Assembly (NCBI RefSeq): GCF_900143245.1
Contig: NZ_FRDK01000002.1
Location: 1 to 64,000, forward strand
Length of the DNA: 64,000 bases
Origin: Flavobacterium fryxellicola
Lineage (GTDB): Bacteria > Bacteroidota > Bacteroidia > Flavobacteriales > Flavobacteriaceae
Direction of reading: 5' to 3'
Shown: positions 1 through 7,041 of the stretch, piece after piece
Layout: each line of letters begins with the position of its first letter
Numbering within the stretch: position 1 is the first letter of the stretch
Notes under the pieces: model-generated
Databases searched by the model: none
What the model was told of the DNA's origin: nothing
What the model saw: only the letters and a program-made list of their open reading frames with translations
Position numbers and translations under genes: made by a program

Positions 1-581
1 AAGGGCATTTGGGGAGAAAAGGCTTCTTCTCTACTTTTTCTAATACTTTTACTTGTAGCTTTTCTTGTAAAACCTTTAATTTTCCCCTTTTCCAAAGCCT
101 GTCCCGTTTTTGCGGGATGCTACTCAAAAAGCCATAATGGCGTATTTTTACAAAACGTTTGGGCAAAATATGCAACGCAAACCTTCGGATAAATTCCTCG
201 TGCGTGAGCGTCATTTGTTTCTTGAACCCGTTTTGACGGTAATCTTTGTAGGTAAAAGTTACGTTTTGATTGTCGATGCTTTGAATGCGGTTGTTGCTAA
301 TGGCTATTTTATGGGTATATCTACCCAAATATTCAAGTACTGATTTCGGACTCCCAAAAGGCTTTTTAGCAAACACTACCCACTGTTTCTCCCACAATTG
401 TTTCTTGACTTTAGTGTAATTGTCAGAACTTCTCTCTTTTAGTTTCTCGCACTATTTTGCCCTGAAAACTTTAGACAACGCCTTGACTGGAAACAAAAAT
501 TTGCCATCGCCTCGTATGTTTTGCCAATTGTTATTTTTGTCCACGCCGCCGCCAGGCACAATACAATGCAAGTGTGGATGC
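1..581 (-). pseudogene. IS91-family transposase remnant, 5'-truncated, with internal stop
   Basis: Reading the minus strand from about 581 to the window edge gives a continuous IS91-type (Y1/HUH) transposase segment. It contains HPHLHCIVPGGG, then GKFLFPVKALSKVFR, YLGRYTHKIAISNNRI, and LTHEEFIRRFALHILPK. These are familiar blocks of the rolling-circle transposases common in Bacteroidota. An in-frame TAG at 452-454 interrupts the frame. The N-terminus is missing because the sequence switches at about 581 into an IS1182-type transposase in another frame. The 3' part runs out of the window. I infer a dead remnant that came to rest in, or recombined with, the IS1182-type element next to it. Confidence 0.8.
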
Positions 582-965
582 CTCTTTTAAAAAAGAAACA
601 AAGAGTTTGAATAGTTTTCTTAGCCCTGCGGGGTTTTGCTTTCTAAAATCAGAAATGCTATGATAATTGGGGCAAATAGCCTCTAAGAGCCATCGTAATT
701 CAATATTGCGAATGCACTCTTTTTCTAACTTTCTTGAGCTTCTAAGGCCATTTAGGTACCCATATAAATAGATTTTAAGAAACAGCTTAGTATCAAAACT
801 GGGACGCCCTTCGGATTTTATAGTTTGTACCGTAAAACCAAGTGCTTCGAGGGAGATGTGCTCTACAAAGGCTTCAATAAAACGCACGGGATTATCTGAG
901 GCGATTTTATCTTCTAAACTGCTTATTTGTAACTGTTGACGCGATATTCCAGATATATGTTGCAT
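582..965 (-). pseudogene. IS1182-family transposase, N-terminal fragment (copy 1)
   Basis: About 128 codons match the N-terminal domain of IS1182-family DDE transposases. Visible blocks are VRFIEAFVEHISLEALGF, FDTKLFLKIYLYGYLNGLRS and SRKLEKECIRNIELRWLLEA. The frame continues past HSISDFRKQNPA into LRKLFKLFVSFLKEA and then runs into the abutting IS91-type sequence, which adds a nonsense tail. The catalytic DDE region is missing, so no active enzyme is expected. Confidence 0.8.
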
Positions 966-1050
966 CTTTAAATGTACAAATTTTCTCGCTTATATCCAAA
1001 ATAAAATATTATATTTGATACCAATAAAACGGTAGTTTTTTCACAGACTG
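582..1050 (-). mobile_element. IS1182-type element, copy 1, one end only
   Basis: This is the transposase 5' end plus the terminal region of an IS1182-type element. The terminus at about 1040-1050 (inner TCACAGACTG) matches the right ends of the two complete copies near 2702 and 5103. The other end is lost because IS91-type sequence begins at about 581. The outer flank is GCGTTGTGCG at 1051-1060, an integron-type core. This copy keeps about 13 codons beyond the deletion point shared by copies 2 and 3, so it comes from a less deleted parent. Confidence 0.75.
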
Positions 1051-1135
1051 GCGTTGTGCGACATGCAAAAAAAAATCATACTAAATAACTTTATATTAAA
1101 AAAAGATATACCTTTGTGATATCAAATTAAAACAT

Positions 1136-1366
1136 ATGAAAACAGTATCACTTAAAATAGATGATTCAATATTCGGAGAAACTGAAAAAATTCTTTCAAG
1201 AATCAGTATTCCTAGAAATAGATATATCAACGAAGCAATTGAATATTATAATAAAGTACAGAAAAGACAAATTTTAGAAAAAAGACTTAAAGCCGAATCC
1301 GAATTAGTCAAAAAAGATTCAATGAACATTTTAAAAGAATTTGAAAAAATTGACTATGCAGATTAA
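1136..1366 (+). CDS. Antitoxin of a MazEF/PemIK-type module (ribbon-helix-helix-like)
   Basis: This 76-residue protein begins with a short beta strand (MKTVSLKIDDSIF) followed by two predicted helices, as in ribbon-helix-helix DNA-binding antitoxins. The charged C-terminal helix (about residues 40-76) would wrap the toxin. It is the first gene of cassette 1. Its stop codon overlaps the start of the downstream PemK/MazF-like toxin by 11 bases (1356-1366), so the two are translationally coupled. Family knowledge says such antitoxins neutralise an mRNA-cleaving toxin and repress their own promoter. TA pairs are typical stabilising cargo of cassette arrays. The antitoxin subfamily is inferred from its partner, since RHH antitoxins diverge quickly. 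Confidence 0.75.
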   Translation: MKTVSLKIDDSIFGETEKILSRISIPRNRYINEAIEYYNKVQKRQILEKRLKAESELVKKDSMNILKEFEKIDYAD

Positions 1367-1703
1367 TCAATACGAAATTTGGATTGCTGACTTGAATCCA
1401 CAAATAGGAACTGAGGCAGGTAAATCTAGGCCTGTTCTAATTGTTCAAACAAATTTGCTGAATAAAATATCGCATCCCTCAACAATCGTTTGTCCAATAA
1501 CTACAAACGTTGAAGATGATTCTGATATTTTAAGAGTTCATATTAAAAAGGGAATGGCAAATTTACACGAAGATTGCGACATAATGATTGATCAAATTCG
1601 AGCAATCGACAACAAAAGATTATTTAAAAAAGTTGGAAAATTGCCAACCGATTTAATTGAAAAAATAAAAGAAAATATTGCGATTATCATGGACCTAGAT
1701 TAA
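1356..1703 (+). CDS. PemK/MazF-family toxin endoribonuclease
   Basis: This 115-residue protein has the MazF/PemK fold signature. NQYEIWIADLNPQIGTEAGK is followed by SRPVLIV, then a conserved strand STIVCPITT, and later DCDIMIDQIRAID. Members of this family are sequence-specific mRNA interferases kept inactive by the cognate antitoxin. I chose the ATG at 1356, which overlaps the antitoxin stop; an in-frame TTG at 1341 is also possible. The gene ends five bases before the inverse core of the cassette's attC site, which is the usual tight cassette packing. Length is normal for the family and no disabling change is visible. Confidence 0.88.
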   Translation: MQINQYEIWIADLNPQIGTEAGKSRPVLIVQTNLLNKISHPSTIVCPITTNVEDDSDILRVHIKKGMANLHEDCDIMIDQIRAIDNKRLFKKVGKLPTDLIEKIKENIAIIMDLD

Positions 1704-1708
1704 GCACG

Positions 1709-1838
1709 ATCGCACAACAGCGGTTTGCAAAAATGGCGAAGTATGTGGTAAATTCACGTTTACGTTTCGCAAGAAATTTTATTTTTTACGGAAAATAATC
1801 GGTTACGAAGTTCGCAACCTCGCCAAGCGACAAGACGT
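1709..1838 (+). other. attC-like site of cassette 1, interrupted by an IS1182-type element
   Basis: The inverse core CGCACAAC lies at 1711-1718. An imperfect palindrome follows, with arms ATGGCGA near 1732 and TCGCCAA near 1820. The core ends in ACGT at 1835-1838. The rest of the core (ACGTTATAATCC, 2703 on) lies on the far side of the inserted element. Joining the two halves restores an attC of about 130 bp like the uninterrupted site at 3413. Confidence 0.65.
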
Positions 1839-2702
1839 CAGGCTGTGAATTTACCCCACTTTCTCTCAAATTAACTCAATAACTTCTTTCCTATTCGCAC
1901 AAAACTCGCTTGTAAGCGAGTCGGTTTTTAGAGATAGAAATAAATGTCTGATATTTTTGAACTCGCATAAGAGCTTAAAAAAGATCGCTTTGATTACGGC
2001 ACACCCTCTTGGTGGGTAGTTGTAATTCCATTTCTGGATTTTATCAATTATATCGGGAATTCCCAGAATATTCATTGTGCGTTTGATGTTGTACACTAAC
2101 ATGATCAAACTGTGTTCGCCATTTACTTTTTCGAGTCCCGTTAAATTCGTGTGATTGTAGCCCCGTTGGCGTTTAATAGTTCCAAAGATGTGTTCGTTAA
2201 TTTATTCAGTCTTTTTTATTGTTTTTTTTGTCTTCATGATTTCCGCTTCGCTCCAATTCTTGTCGTTTTCGGTATAACTGCGGGGTTTTGCTTTCTAAAA
2301 TCGGAAATGCTATGATAATTTGGGCAAATAGCCTCTAAGAGCCATTGTAATTCAATATTGCGAATGCACTCTTTTTCTAACTTTCTTGAGCTTCTAAGGC
2401 CATTTAGGTACCCATATAAATAGATTTTAAGAAACAGCTTAGTGTCAAAACTGGAATGCCCTTCGGATTTTATAGTTTGTACCGTAAAACCAAGTGCTTC
2501 GAGGGAGATGTGCTCTACAAAGGCTTCAATAAAACGCACGGGATTATCTGAGGCGATTTTATCTTCTAAACTACTTATTTGTAACTGTTTACGCGATATT
2601 CCAGATATATGTTGCATCTTTAAATGTACAAATTTTCTCGCTTATATCCAAAATAAAATATTATATTTGACGCCAATAAAACGGACGTTTTTTCACAGAC
2701 TG
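1839..2702 (-). mobile_element. IS1182-type non-autonomous element, copy 2 (864 bp)
   Basis: Terminal inverted repeats begin CAGGCTGTGAA on the left and CAGTCTGTGAA on the right (read inward). The element is flanked by ACGT on both sides (1835-1838 and 2703-2706), consistent with a 4-bp target duplication. Inside are two pieces of one minus-strand IS1182-type transposase separated by a deletion and a stop codon. Length, ends, deletion point and stop are shared with copy 3 (4240-5103), so this form appears to have moved as a deleted unit using transposase from elsewhere. Confidence 0.8.
1866..2617 (-). pseudogene. IS1182-family transposase with internal deletion (copy 2)
   Basis: The minus strand encodes about 115 N-terminal residues up to HSISDFRKQNPA. 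It then jumps through roughly 75 unrelated bases to the C-terminal segment INEHIFGTIKRQRGYNHTNL and MLVYNIKRTMNILGIPDII. An in-frame TAA (ACT GAA TAA in minus sense) precedes INEHIFG, near 2206. The central DDE catalytic part is gone. In intact IS1182 transposases HIFGTIKRQ lies near the last catalytic glutamate. Lacking the middle, the gene cannot make a working transposase. Confidence 0.8.
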
Positions 2703-2743
2703 ACGTTATAATCCATTTTTGAAAATCGTATAAATAAAAAACA

Positions 2744-3409
2744 ATGATTAAAAATCTAATAAAGAATACAATTTTATTTTCGGCAATTATGTTACTTAAT
2801 TGTTCATCTAAACAAGATTGTCCCGAAGGTATTAATTTGCTTCCGATGTATGGCGAGGTAGAAAAATGTGCTGAACAAATCAAAAGTGATAATGAATTTA
2901 TTTCTGATTGCGATAAACAATTTAAAAGCAGAACAGAAGCCGCAGAAAAATACGTTGAAAAGGCTTGGGGATATTTTTATAATAATGAACCTGAAACGTC
3001 AATGAAAAGATTTAATCAAGCTTGGTTATTAGATAAAGACAATGCTGAAATTTATTGGGGATTTGGAAATCTTGTGGGAATGAAACACGAATTAAAGCAG
3101 TCAATTTCTCTATTTGAAAAATCAATAAAGATAAATCCTAATAATCCAAAAGTTTATGAAAGTGTAGCTACAAGTTATGGACAATTATTTTTCGAAACCA
3201 AAAAAATTGAATACCTAGATCTAACAATCAAAAATTTAAAAAAATCACTAAAATTAGATCCGAAGAACGCTAAAAATTATGGTTCATTAACAAGCGCATA
3301 TGCGTATTTGACTCAAAAAGATAGTCTGAAAAAATATCTCGAAATTACTGACAAATTAGACCCGAATATGATAAGTCCAGAAGTAAGAAAAATTGCAGCA
3401 CAAAAGTAA
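2744..3409 (+). CDS. TPR-repeat lipoprotein (cassette 2)
   Basis: This 221-residue protein starts with a hydrophobic signal ending in a lipobox (LLNC, cysteine about residue 20), so it should be lipid-anchored in the envelope. From about residue 65 it is made of tetratricopeptide-like helical pairs. These include AEKYVEKAWGYFYNNEPETS, the run around AWLLDKDNAEIYWGFGNL, SIKINPNNPKVYESVATSYG and SLKLDPKNAKNYGSLTSAYA. TPRs bind partner proteins; no catalytic motif is visible. The gene is alone in its cassette, between the second half of attC-1 and attC-2. Its biological role is unknown. It reads as intact. Confidence 0.8.
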   Translation: MIKNLIKNTILFSAIMLLNCSSKQDCPEGINLLPMYGEVEKCAEQIKSDNEFISDCDKQFKSRTEAAEKYVEKAWGYFYNNEPETSMKRFNQAWLLDKDNAEIYWGFGNLVGMKHELKQSISLFEKSIKINPNNPKVYESVATSYGQLFFETKKIEYLDLTIKNLKKSLKLDPKNAKNYGSLTSAYAYLTQKDSLKKYLEITDKLDPNMISPEVRKIAAQK

Positions 3410-3412
3410 AAC

Positions 3413-3551
3413 GGCTTATAACCGTCGTTTGGCAATATGGCGGGATTAGGCTTAATTTGAAGATTGTTTTGTATTTGGAAAATTAGTTATTAACCGAAAT
3501 ATTTCGCTTCCTCAATCCGCCACATCTCCAAGCGACCAAACGTTATAGGGC
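3413..3551 (+). other. attC-like site of cassette 2 (uninterrupted)
   Basis: The inverse core GGCTTATAAC lies at 3413-3422 and the core GTTATAGGGC at 3542-3551. Between them are long imperfect arms. ATGGCGGGATT near 3436 pairs with AATCCGCCAC near 3515 with one unpaired G, as expected of extrahelical bases in attC folds. CGTTTGGC near 3425 pairs loosely with the region before the core. The length of about 135 bp is in the range of long chromosomal attC sites. It is the best-preserved site here and the model for reading the others. Confidence 0.75.
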
Positions 3552-3590
3552 ATTTTAAAGACGAGACAACAAACAAACGAGACAACTGAA

Positions 3591-4100
3591 ATGATAAAAT
3601 ATTCACTTGACGACATAAAGAAAATAGTTGTGGAATTGGCTTTAAAAATTGATGCACCGCCAAATTTACTACCGAGTTACGGACAGCAAACTTGGGACGC
3701 ACATCCTTACATTGAAGTCGACAACTTGGGATTTATGTTTTATATAATCTCAGAGCGTGGACAAGAATATCAAAGGAAAATAACGGAAAAAATTGACGAC
3801 TTACTTTATTGGATTTTTGCGAATGTGACTTTTTCAATGGCTTCCGACTTTGAATTAAAAAACAGAATTGAAGACAGGGATTGTAGGAGAATAATGTTTG
3901 ACAAGCAAGAAGAATTACTTGGACTACTTAGCGACAATTGGAGACAAAAAGAAAATGCCGAACATAAGAGTATTTTAAAGAATCATCCGTTTGACGACTT
4001 CGCAGGCATTAGAGCAACCTACTTCGGACAACTTAGACAGCAAGGACTTTCAGAAACTGAAATTAGTAAATTGGCTTATGAAAAATATCCTGAATACTGA
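3591..4100 (+). CDS. Imm63-like immunity protein (cassette 3)
   Basis: This 169-residue soluble protein has no signal or membrane segment. Its pattern resembles the Imm63 family of polymorphic-toxin immunity proteins as I recall it. It has an aromatic-rich N-half (PYIEVDNLGFMFYIISERG), then DDLLYWIFANVTFSMASDFE, then RIEDRDCRRIMFDKQEELL with a conserved arginine pair, and a W in the C-third. No toxin gene neighbours it, so it would be an orphan immunity gene carried as a cassette. The gene is bounded by the cassette core at 3542 and its attC at 4110. The family call is from pattern recognition only; a profile search would settle it. Confidence 0.55.
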   Translation: MIKYSLDDIKKIVVELALKIDAPPNLLPSYGQQTWDAHPYIEVDNLGFMFYIISERGQEYQRKITEKIDDLLYWIFANVTFSMASDFELKNRIEDRDCRRIMFDKQEELLGLLSDNWRQKENAEHKSILKNHPFDDFAGIRATYFGQLRQQGLSETEISKLAYEKYPEY

Positions 4101-4109
4101 AAGAAAAAC

Positions 4110-4239
4110 GCCCTATAACAGCACCTACAAAAAATTGGCAGTTCAGTGGTTAAATGAAGTTTTGTGCTTCGTATCAAGCTTTGTGCTGGTAGACAGTTCA
4201 GTGCTTCGAAACCTTCAACTTCTTGTAGCAGCAAAACGT
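4110..4239 (+). other. attC-like site of cassette 3, interrupted by an IS1182-type element
   Basis: The inverse core GCCCTATAAC at 4110-4119 is the exact complement of this cassette's own start, GTTATAGGGC at 3542. The arms include CTACAA near 4125 and TTGTAG near 4223. The site breaks at ACGT (4236-4239) and resumes after the inserted element with ACGTTAGCGA (5104 on). Confidence 0.68.
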
Positions 4240-5103
4240 CAGGCTGTGAATTTACCCCACTTTTGCTCAAATTAACTCAATAACTCCTTTCCTATTCGCA
4301 CAAAACTCGCTTGTAAGCGACTCGGTTTTTTGAAGATAGAAATAATTGTTTGATATTTTTGAACTCGCATGAGAGCTTAAAAAAGGTCGCTTTGATTACG
4401 GCACACCCTTTTGGTAGGTAGTTGTAATTCCATTTCTGGATTTTATCAATTACATCGGGAATTCCCAGAATATTCATTGTGCGTTTGATGTTGTACACTA
4501 ACATGATCAAACTGTGTTCGCCATTTACTTTTTCGAGTCCTGTTAAATTGGTATGATTATAACCCCATTGCCTCTTGATGGTACCAAAAATGTGTTCGTT
4601 AATTTATTCAGTCTTTTTTATTGTTTTTTTTGTCTTCATGATTTCCGCTTCGCTCCAGTTCTTGCCGTGCGCGGTATAACTGCAGGGTTTTGCTTTCTAA
4701 AATCAGAAATGCTATGATAATTTGGGCAAATAGCCTCTAAGAGCCATTGTAATTCAATATTGTGAATGCACTCTTTTTCTAACTTTCTTGAGCTTCTAAG
4801 GCCGTTTAAGTATCCGTATAAATAGATTTTAAGAAACAGCTTAGTGTCAAAACTGGGACGCCCTTCGGATTTTATAGTTTGTACCGTAAAACCATGTGTT
4901 TCGAGGGAGATGTGCTCTACAAAGGCTTCAATAAAACGCACAAGATTATCTGAGGCGATTTTATCTTCTAAACTGCTTATTTGTAACTGTTGACGCAATG
5001 TTCCGGAGCTATGATGCACATTTAAATGTACAAATTTTCTCGCTTATATCCAAAATAAATATTATATTTGATACCAATAAAACGGTAGTTTTTTCACAGA
5101 CTG
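4240..5103 (-). mobile_element. IS1182-type non-autonomous element, copy 3 (864 bp)
   Basis: It has the same length, the same terminal repeats (CAGGCTGTGAA and CAGTCTGTGAA, inward) and the same flanking ACGT duplication (4236-4239 and 5104-5107) as copy 2. The target is again the core-proximal part of an attC. Point differences from copy 2 are scattered, including a changed transposase start region. The two copies have therefore diverged since they separated, or came from different deleted parents. Confidence 0.8.
4292..5019 (-). pseudogene. IS1182-family transposase with internal deletion (copy 3)
   Basis: The layout matches copy 2. An N-terminal segment runs to HSISDFRKQNPA. A foreign junction of about 75 bases follows, then an in-frame TAA, then a C-terminal segment with MLVYNIKRTMNILGIPDVID near 4510. 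The catalytic core is deleted. The scar is the same as in copy 2, while nearby bases differ, which points to transposition of an already deleted form rather than two independent deletions. Confidence 0.8.
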
Positions 5104-5155
5104 ACGTTAGCGATAATGCCCAGGCTGACACAACAGCAGCAGATAAAAAAACAAA

Positions 5156-6673
5156 ATGAGTAAACAGACCAAACTAATAATTCTTTTTTTTTGCATTGTG
5201 AAATTGACACTTCACTTAATTGCAGACAGTCATTCGGGTTTTCAGGGAGATGAATTATTACATATAGAAACAGGTAAACATTTGGCATTCGGATATATGG
5301 AATTCCCACCGTTAATTGCGCTTTTTGCCTTTATTCAAAACCTTTTTGGGAGTAATTCAGTTTATATTCATCATCTCTTTCCACATATTGCAAGTATTAT
5401 AATCATAATTTATGTAGCAAAAACAATAATAGAATTAGGCGGAAAAAATAAAGCAATCTTTTTAGCTCTTTTTTGTATCATTATCGCACCAAGTTTTGGT
5501 CGTTCTCAACAACTTTTCCAACCCGTAGTATTTAGTCAGTTGTTTTGGGTATTGAGTTTTTATCAACTAACAAAGTTTGTAAAATATCTTGACAAAAGAA
5601 GCTTATGGTACTTAACCGCATTTGTTGTTTTAGGCTGTACTGCAAAATATGACGCATTGTTTTTTATATCCGGCTTATTTGCATTACTGCTTTATAAACG
5701 AACACGTCAAGCACTACTGCAACAACAGTTTTGGAAAAATATAATCGTTGTTATTCTGCTATTACTTCCGAATTTGATATGGCAATACGCAAACAACTTT
5801 CCTGTGTTGCAAATGTTTAACCGTCTTTACGAAACACAATTAGACAAGATTTCACGTATAGAATCTTTAGGTCAATTGTTGATGGGGATAAATCCTCTGG
5901 TATCATTACTAATTATTCTACCAGCATTCATCTATCTTTTAAAAAACAATAAATCAATCAACAGACCATTAGCAGTTTCTATACTTTTGTCTGTTCTTTT
6001 TCTTTCTTTTAAAAATGGAAAATCGTATTATTTCTACCCAATAGTTTTGACAATTATACCTTTTGGAGCACTATTTTGGGAACAAATTGTCTTAGAAAAA
6101 AAAAAGTGGGTAATTTATCCAATTACTACATTATTATTATTGGGTGCGGTTTTAATCCCTTTTGGAATGCCTGTTTATTCTTTCAATCGCTATCTCACAA
6201 AAATTTATCCATTTGAAAAGAAAGAAATTGAAGGTGGAAAATATGCCATAAAGTACGATGAATATTATACAAAACAAAAATGGCAAACAACGATGCAGGA
6301 ATTGAAATTAGTTTACGACAGTTTACCATTAGAGGAGAGAAACATTTGTATGATTTGGGGTAAACATTATGGACAAGCAGGAGCAGTAAATTTGTTAGGT
6401 GTTAAATATAATTTACCAAAAGCATTTTCTTATCACGGCAGTTTCTACAGTTGGACACCAAAAGGACAAATGCCGAATACAATTATTGCCTTGAGCTATC
6501 GTGTTGGCGACTTTTTTAGTGCTTATTTTGACGAAGTGAAATTAGTAAGAATAATTTACAACCCTTATGCTAACAATGAAGAGGAACTCTACCAAAGAAT
6601 TTATATTTGCAAAAAGCCAAAACAAGACTTTGATAAAATGAAAGAACTATTTAAGATAAGAATATTTGAGTAA
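5156..6673 (+). CDS. GT39/ArnT-like polytopic membrane glycosyltransferase (cassette 4)
   Basis: This 505-residue protein has a signal-like first membrane segment and about ten hydrophobic helices over residues 1-350, then a soluble C-terminal part. Near the N-terminus it has the GT39/GT83-style acidic loop FQGDELLH (about residues 29-36), where an aspartate-glutamate pair is typically catalytic. HLAFGYMEFPPLIALFA follows, like the GY-PPL motif of Glycos_transf_39 (PMT_2) proteins. Such enzymes move a sugar from a polyprenyl-phosphate donor on the outer face of the inner membrane; the acceptor here is unknown. It is the only gene of cassette 4 and ends 12 bases before the attC inverse core. 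The specific substrate cannot be read from the sequence. Confidence 0.78.
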   Translation: MSKQTKLIILFFCIVKLTLHLIADSHSGFQGDELLHIETGKHLAFGYMEFPPLIALFAFIQNLFGSNSVYIHHLFPHIASIIIIIYVAKTIIELGGKNKAIFLALFCIIIAPSFGRSQQLFQPVVFSQLFWVLSFYQLTKFVKYLDKRSLWYLTAFVVLGCTAKYDALFFISGLFALLLYKRTRQALLQQQFWKNIIVVILLLLPNLIWQYANNFPVLQMFNRLYETQLDKISRIESLGQLLMGINPLVSLLIILPAFIYLLKNNKSINRPLAVSILLSVLFLSFKNGKSYYFYPIVLTIIPFGALFWEQIVLEKKKWVIYPITTLLLLGAVLIPFGMPVYSFNRYLTKIYPFEKKEIEGGKYAIKYDEYYTKQKWQTTMQELKLVYDSLPLEERNICMIWGKHYGQAGAVNLLGVKYNLPKAFSYHGSFYSWTPKGQMPNTIIALSYRVGDFFSAYFDEVKLVRIIYNPYANNEEELYQRIYICKKPKQDFDKMKELFKIRIFE

Positions 6674-6685
6674 ACAATGGCACTA

Positions 6686-6744
6686 CCGCTAACAGATAAT
6701 GGTTCGTTGGGCTTGAAAAGCCAACAATGAACCCGCGGTTGAAC
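6686..6744 (+). other. attC-like site of cassette 4 (short, 59 bp)
   Basis: The inverse core CCGCTAAC lies at 6686-6693 and a GTTGAAC core at 6738-6744, which fits GTTRRRY exactly. The centre is a compact palindrome at 6701-6733, with arms GGTTC..TTGG and CCAA..GAACC and a small loop. No further cassette with a matching inverse core is obvious downstream, so this may be the distal end of the array. Confidence 0.65.
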
Positions 6745-7041
6745 TGCCTGTCCCGCTTTTACGGGAGAACCGGTTGAGACTTCGCTAACACTATGGAGTT
6801 TTCGAAAAATTATCAGAAGGATTGTCAAAAGGCAAGAACGCCTCTTTTTTTTGTAATGCAATGAAAGTGGTTTGGGTCGTAATTTCCTTCACTATTACGT
6901 ATTCGATAAAGCGACTCTATTTACCAAATCCTTACTGCGTTTTGAAAACTTTGGCAGTTTTTAGTCTCATCGCTATTAAATTAACTTTAGTGATCCATAA
7001 ATTTTGCGCAGGGCGACACATTTAACAACTTAAAGCAACAA
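6745..7041. other. Intergenic spacer between cassette array and AraC gene
   Basis: No convincing gene is present. A GC-rich inverted repeat (TCCCG, TTTTA, CGGGA) sits at about 6750-6764. It resembles a 21-base stretch of the IS91-type remnant at 99-119 (two mismatches) but no further homology extends from it. A loose CGCTAAC at 6783-6789 could be a decayed core. Confidence 0.4.

Larger units (their letters stand above)
1051..6744. other. Integron-type gene-cassette array without integrase (CALIN-like)
   Basis: Four plus-strand gene units are each followed by an attC-like palindrome bounded by an inverse core (YAAC type) and a GTT core. For each unit, the bases after its leading GTT are complementary to the inverse core at its own end. 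GTTGTGCGA (1053) pairs with TCGCACAAC (1718). GTTATAATCC (2705) pairs with GGCTTATAAC (3422) with one mismatch. GTTATAGGGC (3542) pairs exactly with GCCCTATAAC (4119). GTTAGCG (5106) pairs with CGCTAAC (6693). That closure rule is the hallmark of excised circular cassettes. No integrase gene is present in the window. IS1182-type elements interrupt two of the attC sites. Confidence 0.75.

Noticed and set aside
2620..2883. Minus-strand frame across the copy 2 element end
   Set aside because: It straddles the element border and the start of the TPR gene in antisense; a shadow of real features.
6783..6789. CGCTAAC as a fifth inverse core
   Set aside because: No matching core and no palindrome follow it.
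6745..6790. Possible IS91 fragment at the array's end
   Set aside because: The 21-base likeness to position 99-119 is a short hairpin with two mismatches and no extension in protein sequence; chance is likely.
6601..7025. Frames around the end of cassette 4 and the spacer
   Set aside because: They overlap attC-4 and lack coding character; the spacer is better read as non-coding.
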